From: Bacteroidaceae bacterium
Lineage (GTDB): Bacteria > Bacteroidota > Bacteroidia > Bacteroidales > Bacteroidaceae
Direction: 5' to 3'
Assembly (NCBI GenBank): GCA_024401115.1
Contig: JAKSLP010000023.1
Coordinates: 1-41,478, forward strand
DNA length: 41,478 bases
Position numbers and translations under genes: made by a program. Positions within the stretch are counted from its first letter, which is position 1; each line of letters begins with the position of its first letter. Below the pieces are notes generated by a model, which ran no database searches, was not told where the DNA came from, and was given only the letters and a program-made list of their open reading frames with translations. Shown here piece after piece: positions 1-6,594 of this stretch.

Positions 1-50
1 GACATTCAGAACCACAATCTGACGCTCTAACCAACTGAACTATAGCCACC
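1..50 (-). tRNA. tRNA-His (GTG), 5' part only, cut by the window edge
   Basis: On the minus strand from base 50 the sequence starts GGTGGCTATAGTTCAGTTGG, the usual start of a bacterial histidine tRNA including the extra G at position -1. A D-arm follows, then an anticodon stem CAGA/TCTG around the loop TTGTGGT, which gives anticodon GTG. The variable loop, T-arm and acceptor 3' strand lie outside the window. Confidence 0.93.
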
Positions 51-78
51 ATGTTAGCTGTTCCTTAGAAAAGTGATG

Positions 79-109
79 CAAAGATACGGCTTTTTTTTGA
101 ATCTGCAAA
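79..109 (-). promoter_or_regulatory. Promoter of tRNA-His
   Basis: Minus strand: TTTG at 109-106, a 19-nt spacer, then TATCTTTG at 86-79, about 29 nt before the tRNA 5' end. This matches the Bacteroidota sigma-ABfr consensus (-33 TTTG, -7 TAnnTTTG). Confidence 0.75.
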
Positions 110-159
110 TTTTCTGTTCATTTTTTCTAAAATCTTCGCGCTGCTCGAAGAATAATTGC

Positions 160-167
160 TAAATTTG
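160..167 (+). promoter_or_regulatory. -7 promoter box of the aminotransferase gene
   Basis: TAAATTTG matches TAnnTTTG and lies 21 nt before the ATG at 189. No clear -33 TTTG is seen. A transcript starting just after it would exclude the in-frame ATG at 156. Confidence 0.5.
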
Positions 168-188
168 CTGCAAACAATTTTAAAATCC

Positions 189-1478
189 ATGAAAAGAAGA
201 ACATTCCTGAAGAGCATGGCTGCAACGGCAGCTGCTTCTGCCTGTACACCAACTGCATTGTTGGCTTTGACTGGCTGTAGTGAAACCACTGAAACTGCTC
301 CTGTAGCTGATGGTGGCTATAACTTTGACGAGATAATCGACCGTACCGGTACCTATAGTATAAAGTATGGCCGTCTGGAGAAATCGGGTGAGATTGGGAA
401 GAAGATTCCTATGACCATCGCGGATATGGATTTCCGTACCGCTCCTTATGTGCACGAGGCACTACAGACACGTCTGGATCGTGACGTGATGGGTTACACC
501 TCTACTCCCGAGGAGTATTACGAATCCATCATCAAGTGGTGGAAGATGCGCCACGGATGGGAAATCCCACGCGAATGGGTGAATTTCTGTCCGGGTGTAA
601 TCACTACCCTGTGCTTTGTCATCGAGTGCTTCAGCGCTCCGGGTGATAAGGTGGTGGTGCAGACTCCTGTTTATGATCCGTTCATGAATTATACCAAGCG
701 ACTGGGACGTGAGGTGGTTTACAACCCATTGAAGAAGGAGAACGGCAAGTATCAGATGGATCTTGAGCACCTGGAGAGCGTCTTGGACGAGAAGACTAAG
801 ATTCTGATTCTGTGCAATCCACAGAACCCTGGCGGTAGAATGTGGGATTTGGAGGAGTTGAAGACATTGGCTCATATCTGCAAGGAGCATGGCGTTCTGG
901 TGCTGGCTGATGAGATTCATTGCGACCTGTCGCTCTATGGCAAGAAGCATATACCTTTCCTGACCGTAAGTCCAGAGGCTGAGCAGAACGGCATCATCCT
1001 GACCGGTCCTACCAAGACCTTTAACGTGGCTGGCCTTCATGCGGCTCAGTGCTTCATCGCTAATAAGGAAATTCGCGAGAAACTGATCGGCTACCTGAGT
1101 GCGCATAAGTTGATGGAACCTTCCATCACCTGTATCGAACTGACCATGGCGGCTTATAATCATGATGACAAGTGGGTGAATGACGTGACTGCTTACATCG
1201 CCAAGAACGTGGATTATGCGTGTGATTTCTTTGAGAAGGAAGTGCCACAGATCAAGTGCATCAAGCCGGAGGCTTCGTTCCTGCTGTATCTGGATTGCAG
1301 CGAGTTGAATCTGCCGGACGATGAACTGAAGTCGCTGTTCCAGGATAAGGCTGGCGTAATGGTGAGCGGTGGTCCTGGCTACGGCCCTGGCAGCGAAGGC
1401 TGCATCCGACTGAACATCGGTTGCCCGCTGAGTGTGCTGAAACAGGCATTGGAACGTATTAAGAATGCTGTAGTATGA
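189..1478 (+). CDS. MalY/PatB-family PLP aminotransferase / cystathionine beta-lyase with Tat lipoprotein signal
   Basis: Fold-type I PLP enzyme of the MalY/PatB group (C-S beta-lyases and related aminotransferases). Visible in order: NPQNPGG, then ADEIHCDL with the cofactor-binding Asp, then TGPTKTFNVAGL with the probable Schiff-base Lys near residue 275. The start at 189 is chosen because it puts MKRRTFLK, a twin-arginine motif, at the N-terminus, followed by an Ala-rich hydrophobic stretch and the lipobox LTGC at about residues 27-30. The product is therefore predicted to be a lipoprotein exported folded, which is unusual for a PLP enzyme. The in-frame ATG at 156 lies upstream of the likely transcript start. 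The stop overlaps the next gene by 4 nt (ATGA). Family call is firm; exact substrate and real export are inference. Confidence 0.88.
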   Translation: MKRRTFLKSMAATAAASACTPTALLALTGCSETTETAPVADGGYNFDEIIDRTGTYSIKYGRLEKSGEIGKKIPMTIADMDFRTAPYVHEALQTRLDRDVMGYTSTPEEYYESIIKWWKMRHGWEIPREWVNFCPGVITTLCFVIECFSAPGDKVVVQTPVYDPFMNYTKRLGREVVYNPLKKENGKYQMDLEHLESVLDEKTKILILCNPQNPGGRMWDLEELKTLAHICKEHGVLVLADEIHCDLSLYGKKHIPFLTVSPEAEQNGIILTGPTKTFNVAGLHAAQCFIANKEIREKLIGYLSAHKLMEPSITCIELTMAAYNHDDKWVNDVTAYIAKNVDYACDFFEKEVPQIKCIKPEASFLLYLDCSELNLPDDELKSLFQDKAGVMVSGGPGYGPGSEGCIRLNIGCPLSVLKQALERIKNAVV

Positions 1479-1861
1479 AAATAGATCATGTAGCGTTATA
1501 CTGCGTGGACCTGGAGGCCATGCGTAATTTCTTTGTGCAGCACCTGAATGCTGTATGCAATCACGAGTACCACAATCCCCGTACCGGATTACGGGCTTAT
1601 TTCCTGCAGTTCCAGGATGGTGGATGCCAGTTGGAAATCATGTCGCGTCCGGAGGTGGCAGAGGCTCACAACGGATTGTTTGATTCTGGTTTCATACACA
1701 TCTGCATCAGTGTTGGCAGCCGTGAGCAGGTAGATGCCCTGACCAACAGCATCCATGCAGCCGGATTCGAGATTCAGAGCGGTCCCCGCATCACGGGTGA
1801 CGGCTATTACGAGAGTTGCATTCTGGGACCGGAAGGAGTCCTAGTGGAATTGACTGTATAA
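1475..1861 (+). CDS. VOC-superfamily (glyoxalase/bleomycin-resistance fold) protein
   Basis: A 128-residue single-unit vicinal-oxygen-chelate protein with the paired beta-alpha-beta-beta-beta layout. The expected metal ligands are all present: His5 (MKIDHVALY), Glu54 (CQLEIM), His75 (FIHICISV) and Glu125 (VLVELTV). Glyoxalase I, fosfomycin-resistance-type enzymes and extradiol dioxygenases share this pattern, so the substrate cannot be read from sequence. No signal peptide, so cytoplasmic. It overlaps the aminotransferase stop by 4 nt, so the two are probably translationally coupled, although the partner looks exported and this one does not. A terminator follows at once. Confidence 0.85.
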   Translation: MKIDHVALYCVDLEAMRNFFVQHLNAVCNHEYHNPRTGLRAYFLQFQDGGCQLEIMSRPEVAEAHNGLFDSGFIHICISVGSREQVDALTNSIHAAGFEIQSGPRITGDGYYESCILGPEGVLVELTV

Positions 1862-1868
1862 AAGAAAG

Positions 1869-1897
1869 GGAAGGTTCAAATGAGCCTTCCTTTTTTT
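1869..1897 (+). terminator. Rho-independent terminator after the VOC gene
   Basis: Ten-bp stem GGAAGGTTCA / TGAGCCTTCC (one G-U pair) with a 2-nt apparent loop, followed by seven T, eight bases after the stop codon. Confidence 0.85.
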
Positions 1898-1921
1898 ATG
1901 GGGATGCCCCGGTGTAGGTAG

Positions 1922-1954
1922 GGGGGCTTAATGTCAGTATGTCAGTCAGTCAGC
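1922..1954 (-). repeat. 33-nt TCAG-rich repeat, perfect copy A (inverted relative to copies B and C)
   Basis: On the minus strand it starts GCTGACTGACTGACATACTG and ends ACATTAAGCCCCC, identical to 6511-6543 and 12278-12310. It is the left, inverted partner of copy B and lies 101 nt beyond the stop of the minus-strand gene at 2056. Confidence 0.95.
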
Positions 1955-2006
1955 CGATGGGGGCTTGCAGGGGCCTTTTCGGGGTTAAGTTATGATCGGC
2001 TTCAGG

Positions 2007-2045
2007 CATAAGTGAAGACCGGTGCCGGTCATAAGTGAAGACCAG
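2007..2045. repeat. Short direct repeat, two units 23 nt apart
   Basis: CATAAGTGAAGACC occurs at 2007-2020 and 2030-2043, separated by GC-rich sequence. It lies between copy A of the 33-nt repeat and the 3' end of the minus-strand gene. The 23-nt period equals the spacing of two of the iteron-like 13-mers near 3924-3959, but the units differ in sequence. Confidence 0.7.
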
Positions 2046-2055
2046 AAAGAGGCAT

Positions 2056-2583
2056 TTATTCCGACTCCAGTTCCACCATATTATACTGACGTTCAAACTT
2101 CAAATCGGGTGGTAAAGTCACCTTTTTCCATTCCTTTTTTACCTCGTAATAGGCATTTCTAATGTGTTCTTCCTTCATTCCGGACACTTTTGTGGTAGTT
2201 GCAGGGCTGTCAAACATACGCGACAGGCGTACCTTGTCGGGATGCATCACCTTACGCCAGGTGCGCACATCATCGCTGATCTTGTTTCTCAGCGTTATCA
2301 ACTCTTCATCCAGACGCGCAGCCAGTAGGGCGTGGAATGTCTGCACGTTCTCGCCGTTCACTATCCACTGCGCCTCGTCTACCAGCACGGCATACAGCAA
2401 AGCCAGGAAACGTGCCCTTCCTAACTTCACGCTTCCTACGATATAGCTGTCACTGCCATCAAAATGATCCTGACAAAAGCGGACGATGTAGAGAGCACAC
2501 TGCTGCTCGCTCACCGTCTCGCGCCAAAGCGGAACATTCGGACGTTGGGCTTGCCTTTGGGATGGACGGGTGCGACTTAACAT
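2056..2583 (-). CDS. Hypothetical protein (175 aa), second gene of a two-gene unit
   Basis: I do not recognise this family. The product is soluble-looking, with no signal peptide or membrane segment. It has a basic, Gln/Arg-rich N-terminus (RTRPSQRQAQR), a central helical part (ARFLALLYAVLVDEAQWIV) and a Lys-rich C-terminal third (YYEVKKEWKKV). The start overlaps the stop of the upstream gene by 7 nt, which implies translational coupling and a joint role with that 248-residue protein. No terminator lies directly after the stop; a doubled 14-mer and repeat copy A follow. It sits inside the segment bounded by 33-nt inverted repeats together with a VirE-N/DUF3987 gene, so a role linked to a mobile or accessory unit is possible but unproved. 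Confidence 0.75.
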   Translation of the reverse strand: MLSRTRPSQRQAQRPNVPLWRETVSEQQCALYIVRFCQDHFDGSDSYIVGSVKLGRARFLALLYAVLVDEAQWIVNGENVQTFHALLAARLDEELITLRNKISDDVRTWRKVMHPDKVRLSRMFDSPATTTKVSGMKEEHIRNAYYEVKKEWKKVTLPPDLKFERQYNMVELESE

Positions 2584-3323
2584 TCGTCTCCTCCTTTTTC
2601 ATAAAGATGAACCCAATGGGTCAGTTCCAGTCCTATATAACTGATAACCATCTTTTTGTCGCCAAAGCGCAAGTGATATTTCTGCTGTACCTGCTCCACA
2701 CGCTCCACCAGTTCCTTGACCAGGCTTTGGTGACTTCTTCCACGGTGAGGGGCAAAAATCCACTCGCTCAGTTCCTTGGCGGCATCCACCCCGTCAGGGT
2801 CAAATCCCTCGTAGAAGTACTCCATCAGCACATCATACACACCTAGCCACTTTCCTGGCAGGCCCAAACGGCGGCCAATCTCGACATGGCATTGCAACTG
2901 ATCCAGCAGATAGATAAAATCATTCATTTTCTCCTGCTGTTCGGTGGTGATGATCAGGGTATCCTCCTCCTTCAGCGTCTCGTTATGGAATTTTGCGTTC
3001 TGTATCACTTGCCATCTGTGGCCGATACCGTTAACCACTTCCCGGAAACGATCCAGCTTATCTGCCATGTAATCCTGCAGCACAGGGTGAGTGCCCCAAA
3101 AACTTCTGATCAGGCTCTGTCCCATCTGATACAGGATGCAGACAGCCAGTGCACGGTCAGGACCTTCCCAGACATACTCCATCAGTTCCCTGTTGTTAAT
3201 GGACAGCTCACCGGAAATGCCCTTCAGTTGGCGCTTCACATAGGCCTCGCCCTCCCAAGCATAATAATAGAAGTAAGAATCCAGGGTATTGGTTATGCGC
3301 TCTATATCTCGTTTTTTCAGCAT
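2577..3323 (-). CDS. Hypothetical protein (248 aa), first gene of a two-gene unit
   Basis: Family not recognised. It is a helical, aromatic-rich soluble protein without signal peptide or membrane segments. The N-terminus contains TLDSYFYYYAWEGEAYVKR, the middle is rich in charged heptad-like helices, and the C-terminus reads KKMVISYIGLELTHWVHLY. The ATG at 3323 is 29 nt downstream of a TATATTTG promoter box on the minus strand, which supports this start. It overlaps the 175-residue gene by 7 nt, and the pair read toward copy A of the 33-nt repeat. A repeat-filled gap of 800 bp separates it from the divergent VirE-N/DUF3987 gene. Confidence 0.78.
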   Translation of the reverse strand: MLKKRDIERITNTLDSYFYYYAWEGEAYVKRQLKGISGELSINNRELMEYVWEGPDRALAVCILYQMGQSLIRSFWGTHPVLQDYMADKLDRFREVVNGIGHRWQVIQNAKFHNETLKEEDTLIITTEQQEKMNDFIYLLDQLQCHVEIGRRLGLPGKWLGVYDVLMEYFYEGFDPDGVDAAKELSEWIFAPHRGRSHQSLVKELVERVEQVQQKYHLRFGDKKMVISYIGLELTHWVHLYEKGGDEC

Positions 3324-3351
3324 ATTCTTTTTGTTTTTGCTTGTTACGATA

Positions 3352-3359
3352 CAAATATA
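3352..3359 (-). promoter_or_regulatory. -7 promoter box for the two-gene hypothetical unit
   Basis: TATATTTG on the minus strand matches TAnnTTTG and ends 29 nt before the ATG at 3323. No -33 TTTG was found at the right distance. Confidence 0.5.
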
Positions 3360-3424
3360 AGGCTTTTTTGCGAGATTCAGGGTGTTTTCTGCTTATTGTT
3401 TGGGGATTGCTGGCGCCTTCTCTT

Positions 3425-3454
3425 GCTGACATCTGACTGACAACTGACAATAAG
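3425..3454 (+). repeat. Degenerate TCAG repeat, copy D
   Basis: Starts GCTGACATCTGACTGAC and ends CTGACAATAAG, a rearranged version of the 33-nt repeat in the orientation of copies B and C. It shares the 15-mer CTGACAATAAGGTGT with copy F. Confidence 0.7.
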
Positions 3455-3533
3455 GTGTGTACATTTGGTAGACTTTTGGTTTGGAAGGATTTTATGGGGT
3501 ATTTTATCTGTTCTATTTTATATTATAACTGAT

Positions 3534-3627
3534 TGTTATTCTGAGTGAAACGAAGAATCTTGCCATGCGAGTAAGCCCTCCGGTATAGAAAGATTTTTCA
3601 CTCCATTTTATTTCGTTCAAAATGACA
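3534..3627. repeat. Long palindromic repeat, copy 1 (diverged)
   Basis: Left arm TTCTGAGTGAAACGAAGAAT, centre GCGAGTAAGCCCTCCGGTAT, right arm ending TTCGTTCAAAATGACA. The right arm looks interrupted by about 15 extra bases. The family matches 8322-8405 and 11611-11694. Confidence 0.8.
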
Positions 3628-3764
3628 TATTATGAAATAAACTACATTAATACTATAAAAACTGAATGAAAACCCTGAAAATTCATTCTCCATTACCCCA
3701 AATAATTACCTGTACTGACAATTTCAAAAGCATCCATTTCAGAATACCACCTATATGAGGAATG

Positions 3765-3793
3765 CTTAATGTCAGTTGTCAGTAAGTCAGTCA
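3765..3793 (-). repeat. Degenerate TCAG repeat, copy E
   Basis: The plus strand reads CTTAATGTCAGTTGTCAGTA then AGTCAGTCA, in the orientation of copy A. It can pair with copy D or copy F as an inverted repeat. Confidence 0.7.
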
Positions 3794-3891
3794 TGGGGTT
3801 CACCTTCTTATTTTTGCTACTACGCGCAGTTGCAAATTTTCCATGGCGAGGGAATAAAAATCAGCACGCCAACCGGCTTTCAGCGCTCCTT

Positions 3892-3918
3892 GCTGACTGA
3901 CTGACATCTGACAATAAG
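3892..3918 (+). repeat. Degenerate TCAG repeat, copy F
   Basis: GCTGACTGACTGACATCTGA then CAATAAG: close to copy B/C but missing bases in the middle and without the C-run. It lies five bases upstream of the first iteron-like 13-mer. Confidence 0.75.
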
Positions 3919-3923
3919 GTGTA

Positions 3924-4002
3924 TAGGTCACTAAGTATGTTAAAATTAGGTCACTAAGTAGGGCTTCAAAAAAAGTTGAAGATGTGATATAGGTCACTAA
4001 GT
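3924..4002 (+). repeat. Three iteron-like 13-mers upstream of the DUF3987 gene
   Basis: TAGGTCACTAAGT occurs exactly at 3924-3936, 3947-3959 and 3990-4002, all in the same direction, with start spacings of 23 and 43 nt (about two and four helical turns). The last unit ends 122 nt before the ATG at 4125. Such same-face direct repeats are typical of protein-binding arrays (operators or replication iterons); which applies here is unknown. Confidence 0.8.
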
Positions 4003-4124
4003 CAAACTCAGGGAAAGCTATTGCGGGGCAGGCAGAAAACCCCTAAATTCACATTGTATAAAAAAAGTAGCCGCGAAAATTCCTTTTTAAATAAAGGTAA
4101 TCGCAAAGCAAAAACTAATTCTAT

Positions 4125-6509
4125 ATGATGCAATTTTGCAAAATCGACAGAAAGGAGTGCAAGGTCACTCAGCCTGTCACCCGAGAATTGTTTTACGAGA
4201 CCGTTCGCAATGAGCAGGTATCTCAAGTTATTAACCAGTTGGCAGCTACCACCGACCCTGAGGAACGCAAGAACCTGAAGGGCCAGTTGCCAGCTTTCTT
4301 CTTCATGGCGCAGTGGGTAGAAGGCGGTGTGCGTCCTACCAGGGAGACCTCAGTTCCAACCGGATTGTGCATGCACGATTTTGACCATCTGCCTGAAGAT
4401 CCACGTACCATTTATAATAATAAGGTGAAGCCCCTGCACCACCAGATTGGCGACCTTCTGGCACACATCACCCCAAGCCAGCAGGGTTTGCGTTTGGTAA
4501 CCCCAATGCTTCCTGGCGAAACCCCAGCCGAATGCCAGATTCGTGTGGCAGTGGCGTTGGGCTTGGAGAAGTACCGCGATGAGCATGTCAAGGACATCAG
4601 CCACATGTCATTTGCCGTACCTGAAAGTTTCCTGCTGCATGTAGACGATGCTCTGTTCAATCTGGAGAATTCGAATGTGGTGCAGGGTGTGGTGACCGAT
4701 GTTCCAGAAACTGAAAACAAATGCCAGGACATGCAGGATGTGGCTGAGGATGCGGTATTCGAGGAGATTAACGGAGAGTCATCAGAAACCTCAACCGCCC
4801 AGCCTTGCGGCATGTACCGCGACTGCATTCCTCACACCCGAATCGTGCAGGAACTGATTCGCAGAAGAGCCAATAACGGGCAGGTAAAGGAAGGGCAGAG
4901 AAACGACCTGCTGTATTTTACTGCACGCGAATTGCGTCCTGTGGTGGGCTGCAACTTCCAGTACATCTATGATTTGCTAAAGCCTGTATTCTTGCAGAAA
5001 GGATTTGCCGACAGCGAAATCCGTGCCACTATCGGCAGAGCATTGGGCAGTGCCGGAGCATACATCAAGCATCCTTCTCCGCTGATGAAGAACATTCTGA
5101 ACGAGTTGTTGGTGGAGTATGGCAAGCCGGATGAATACCACATGCGTCCTCTGCCATGGTTGCCAAAAGCTATCCGCGATTTGCAGAGCCTGGCACCTGA
5201 GAATTTGGCAGAAGCTGTATTCCTTGGCGTTCTGCCTATGCTTGGCACCCTGGGTACCGCTGTCCGCTTTGAGTATGAGGATGGTAAGGTTCATTCCCTC
5301 AGTTTCCTGGCACACATCGTGGCACCTCCAGCAAGCAACAAGAGTGTAGCTGCTCATATCTTTGAGGTGGTGATGAAAAAAATAGTGGAAATGGACGATG
5401 CGGCACGTGCCATGGATGAGAAAGAGCGCCAGTTGCGTCAGGCCAACCAGAACACCAATGAGAAGATGATTTACACCAGCAGACCTATCCGCATCCTTCC
5501 TGCCCGTGTGACAGCTGCTGTGCTGTACAAACGTTTGAACGATGCCAAAGGGCTGCATCTGTTCCTTACTACTGAAGAGTTAAGTGGCTTGATTCGTGCG
5601 TTGGGCGGTCAGTATGGTGGTTTTCAGGAAACCCTGTGCAAGGCGTTCGACAATGCCCGAGACGGAAAAGAGACATTGGACGACCGCACTCCAAATTTCA
5701 ACGGTCCAGTGTATCTGAATACATTGACTTGCGGCACCCCTAAAGTAACCAATCAGTTCTTCGGCAACCCAGAAGACGGTATGGCTATGCGTTTCATCCC
5801 TATTATCCTGCCTGACAACCTGGCCGAGGATATGCCTAAGTACAAGCAGCCAACCGCTGCACAGCAGAAACGCATCGACCAGATGATTGATGACCTGATG
5901 AATGAAGGACAGGCAGACATTGAGGAGATTCAGGAGGACGGTGCATCAACCGAACTGGCGGTGGTGAAAGCCGGAAGTGTATCGGGAAGAGGCAAGAAAG
6001 CCAACGGCCGTAAGGTGTACACCTTCCCAGTGCTGAACGCTGCCATCAAGAAATGGCTGGACGAATCGAAGCAGGAATTTCTGGAGAATCAGGACGCAGT
6101 GTGGAGAAGACTGGCCTTCCGTTCGGCAGTCATCGGTTTCCGTGCAGCTGTGGCCATGTGGGTAGTGATGGGCAAGCCAGCCATGAACAATCCAAATTCA
6201 TTGTCAGCCCAACGATTGGTAGATATCATGCTGTGGGTGGCAGATTATGTACGCATGGCACAGTACTCGCTGTTTGCAAAGCGCATGGATGAGCAGTTGA
6301 ACGAACACATGATTGTGGAGCGTACCGGCAAGAACAAATTGCTGTTGAGCCTGTTGGGCAAGGAGTTTACCCTGAACGATGTGATCAGCGTGGGTTTGCA
6401 GCAGAGCCGTGACATCAGCTATGACAGTGCCTGCCAGATGGCCAGCCGCTGGTGCAAAGCCGGCGAAGTGGTGCGTGTGGAGGATGGCCGTTACCGCAAA
6501 GCTGCCTGA
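4125..6509 (+). CDS. VirE-N (BT4734-like) / DUF3987 protein, orphan mobile-element-type primase/helicase-like protein
   Basis: A 794-residue protein. Residues of about 1-200 resemble the BT4734-like/VirE N-terminal domain (GLCMHDFDHLP, then TPSQQGLRLVTP). A middle section of about 260-340 resembles the domain that follows VirE-N, and about 345 to the end resembles DUF3987. In the latter, VAPPASNKSVA near residue 400 aligns in style with a P-loop (GxxxxGKS) but lacks both glycines, and LFLTTEELSGL follows where an acidic nucleotide-binding strand would be expected. Family members sit in Bacteroidota mobile or accessory loci, often with HU-like proteins and an amidase; none of those is present here, so the gene is an orphan. 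No promoter box was found; three iterons lie just upstream. The stop is one base before repeat copy B. Biochemical function is not established for the family. Confidence 0.82.
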   Translation: MMQFCKIDRKECKVTQPVTRELFYETVRNEQVSQVINQLAATTDPEERKNLKGQLPAFFFMAQWVEGGVRPTRETSVPTGLCMHDFDHLPEDPRTIYNNKVKPLHHQIGDLLAHITPSQQGLRLVTPMLPGETPAECQIRVAVALGLEKYRDEHVKDISHMSFAVPESFLLHVDDALFNLENSNVVQGVVTDVPETENKCQDMQDVAEDAVFEEINGESSETSTAQPCGMYRDCIPHTRIVQELIRRRANNGQVKEGQRNDLLYFTARELRPVVGCNFQYIYDLLKPVFLQKGFADSEIRATIGRALGSAGAYIKHPSPLMKNILNELLVEYGKPDEYHMRPLPWLPKAIRDLQSLAPENLAEAVFLGVLPMLGTLGTAVRFEYEDGKVHSLSFLAHIVAPPASNKSVAAHIFEVVMKKIVEMDDAARAMDEKERQLRQANQNTNEKMIYTSRPIRILPARVTAAVLYKRLNDAKGLHLFLTTEELSGLIRALGGQYGGFQETLCKAFDNARDGKETLDDRTPNFNGPVYLNTLTCGTPKVTNQFFGNPEDGMAMRFIPIILPDNLAEDMPKYKQPTAAQQKRIDQMIDDLMNEGQADIEEIQEDGASTELAVVKAGSVSGRGKKANGRKVYTFPVLNAAIKKWLDESKQEFLENQDAVWRRLAFRSAVIGFRAAVAMWVVMGKPAMNNPNSLSAQRLVDIMLWVADYVRMAQYSLFAKRMDEQLNEHMIVERTGKNKLLLSLLGKEFTLNDVISVGLQQSRDISYDSACQMASRWCKAGEVVRVEDGRYRKAA

Positions 6510-6510
6510 C

Positions 6511-6543
6511 GCTGACTGACTGACATACTGACATTAAGCCCCC
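6511..6543 (+). repeat. 33-nt TCAG-rich repeat, perfect copy B
   Basis: Starts GCTGACTGACTGACATACTG and ends ACATTAAGCCCCC. It begins one base after the DUF3987 stop codon and is an exact inverted partner of 1922-1954 and a direct copy of 12278-12310. Confidence 0.95.
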
Positions 6544-6555
6544 TCGGTATAAAAC

Positions 6556-6587
6556 AAGAGAAGCGCCCTTTTCAGGACGCCTCTTTT
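6556..6587. terminator. Bidirectional terminator between the DUF3987 gene and the outer-membrane protein gene
   Basis: A 13-bp stem AAGAGAAGCGCCC / GGACGCCTCTTTT with two mismatches and one G-U pair, a 6-nt loop, and T-rich sequence on the right side. It serves the plus-strand gene and, read backwards, the minus-strand gene ending at 6595. Confidence 0.65.
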
Positions 6588-6594
6588 GTTTATC

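Larger units (their letters stand above)
3324..4124. other. 801-bp gene-free region packed with repeats
   Basis: Between two divergent genes. I see no convincing gene here. It holds, left to right: a promoter box (3352-3359), degenerate TCAG repeats at 3425-3454, 3765-3793 and 3892-3918, a diverged copy of the long palindrome (3534-3627), and three iteron-like 13-mers (3924-4002). The stretch 3640-3760 is AT-rich with nothing recognisable. No clear promoter box precedes the DUF3987 gene at 4125. Confidence 0.8.

Noticed and set aside
462..1163. Long minus-strand open frame inside the aminotransferase gene
   Set aside because: Antisense shadow: low-complexity His/Leu/Gln composition, no family, fully within a convincing plus-strand gene.
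3800..3997. Minus-strand 65-residue open frame in the repeat-filled gap
   Set aside because: It runs through a TCAG repeat and two of the iteron-like 13-mers, and no promoter box or family was recognised. Probably chance, though the C-terminal part (ENLQLRVVAKIRR) could be checked for homologues.
4008..4226. Small minus-strand frame across the start of the DUF3987 gene
   Set aside because: Overlaps the start of a clear gene and has no promoter box or recognisable motif.
1922..6543. Insertion sequence or classical transposon
   Set aside because: No transposase or integrase motif is visible in any frame, and the bounding repeat also occurs once outside (12278), so I call it only a candidate unit.
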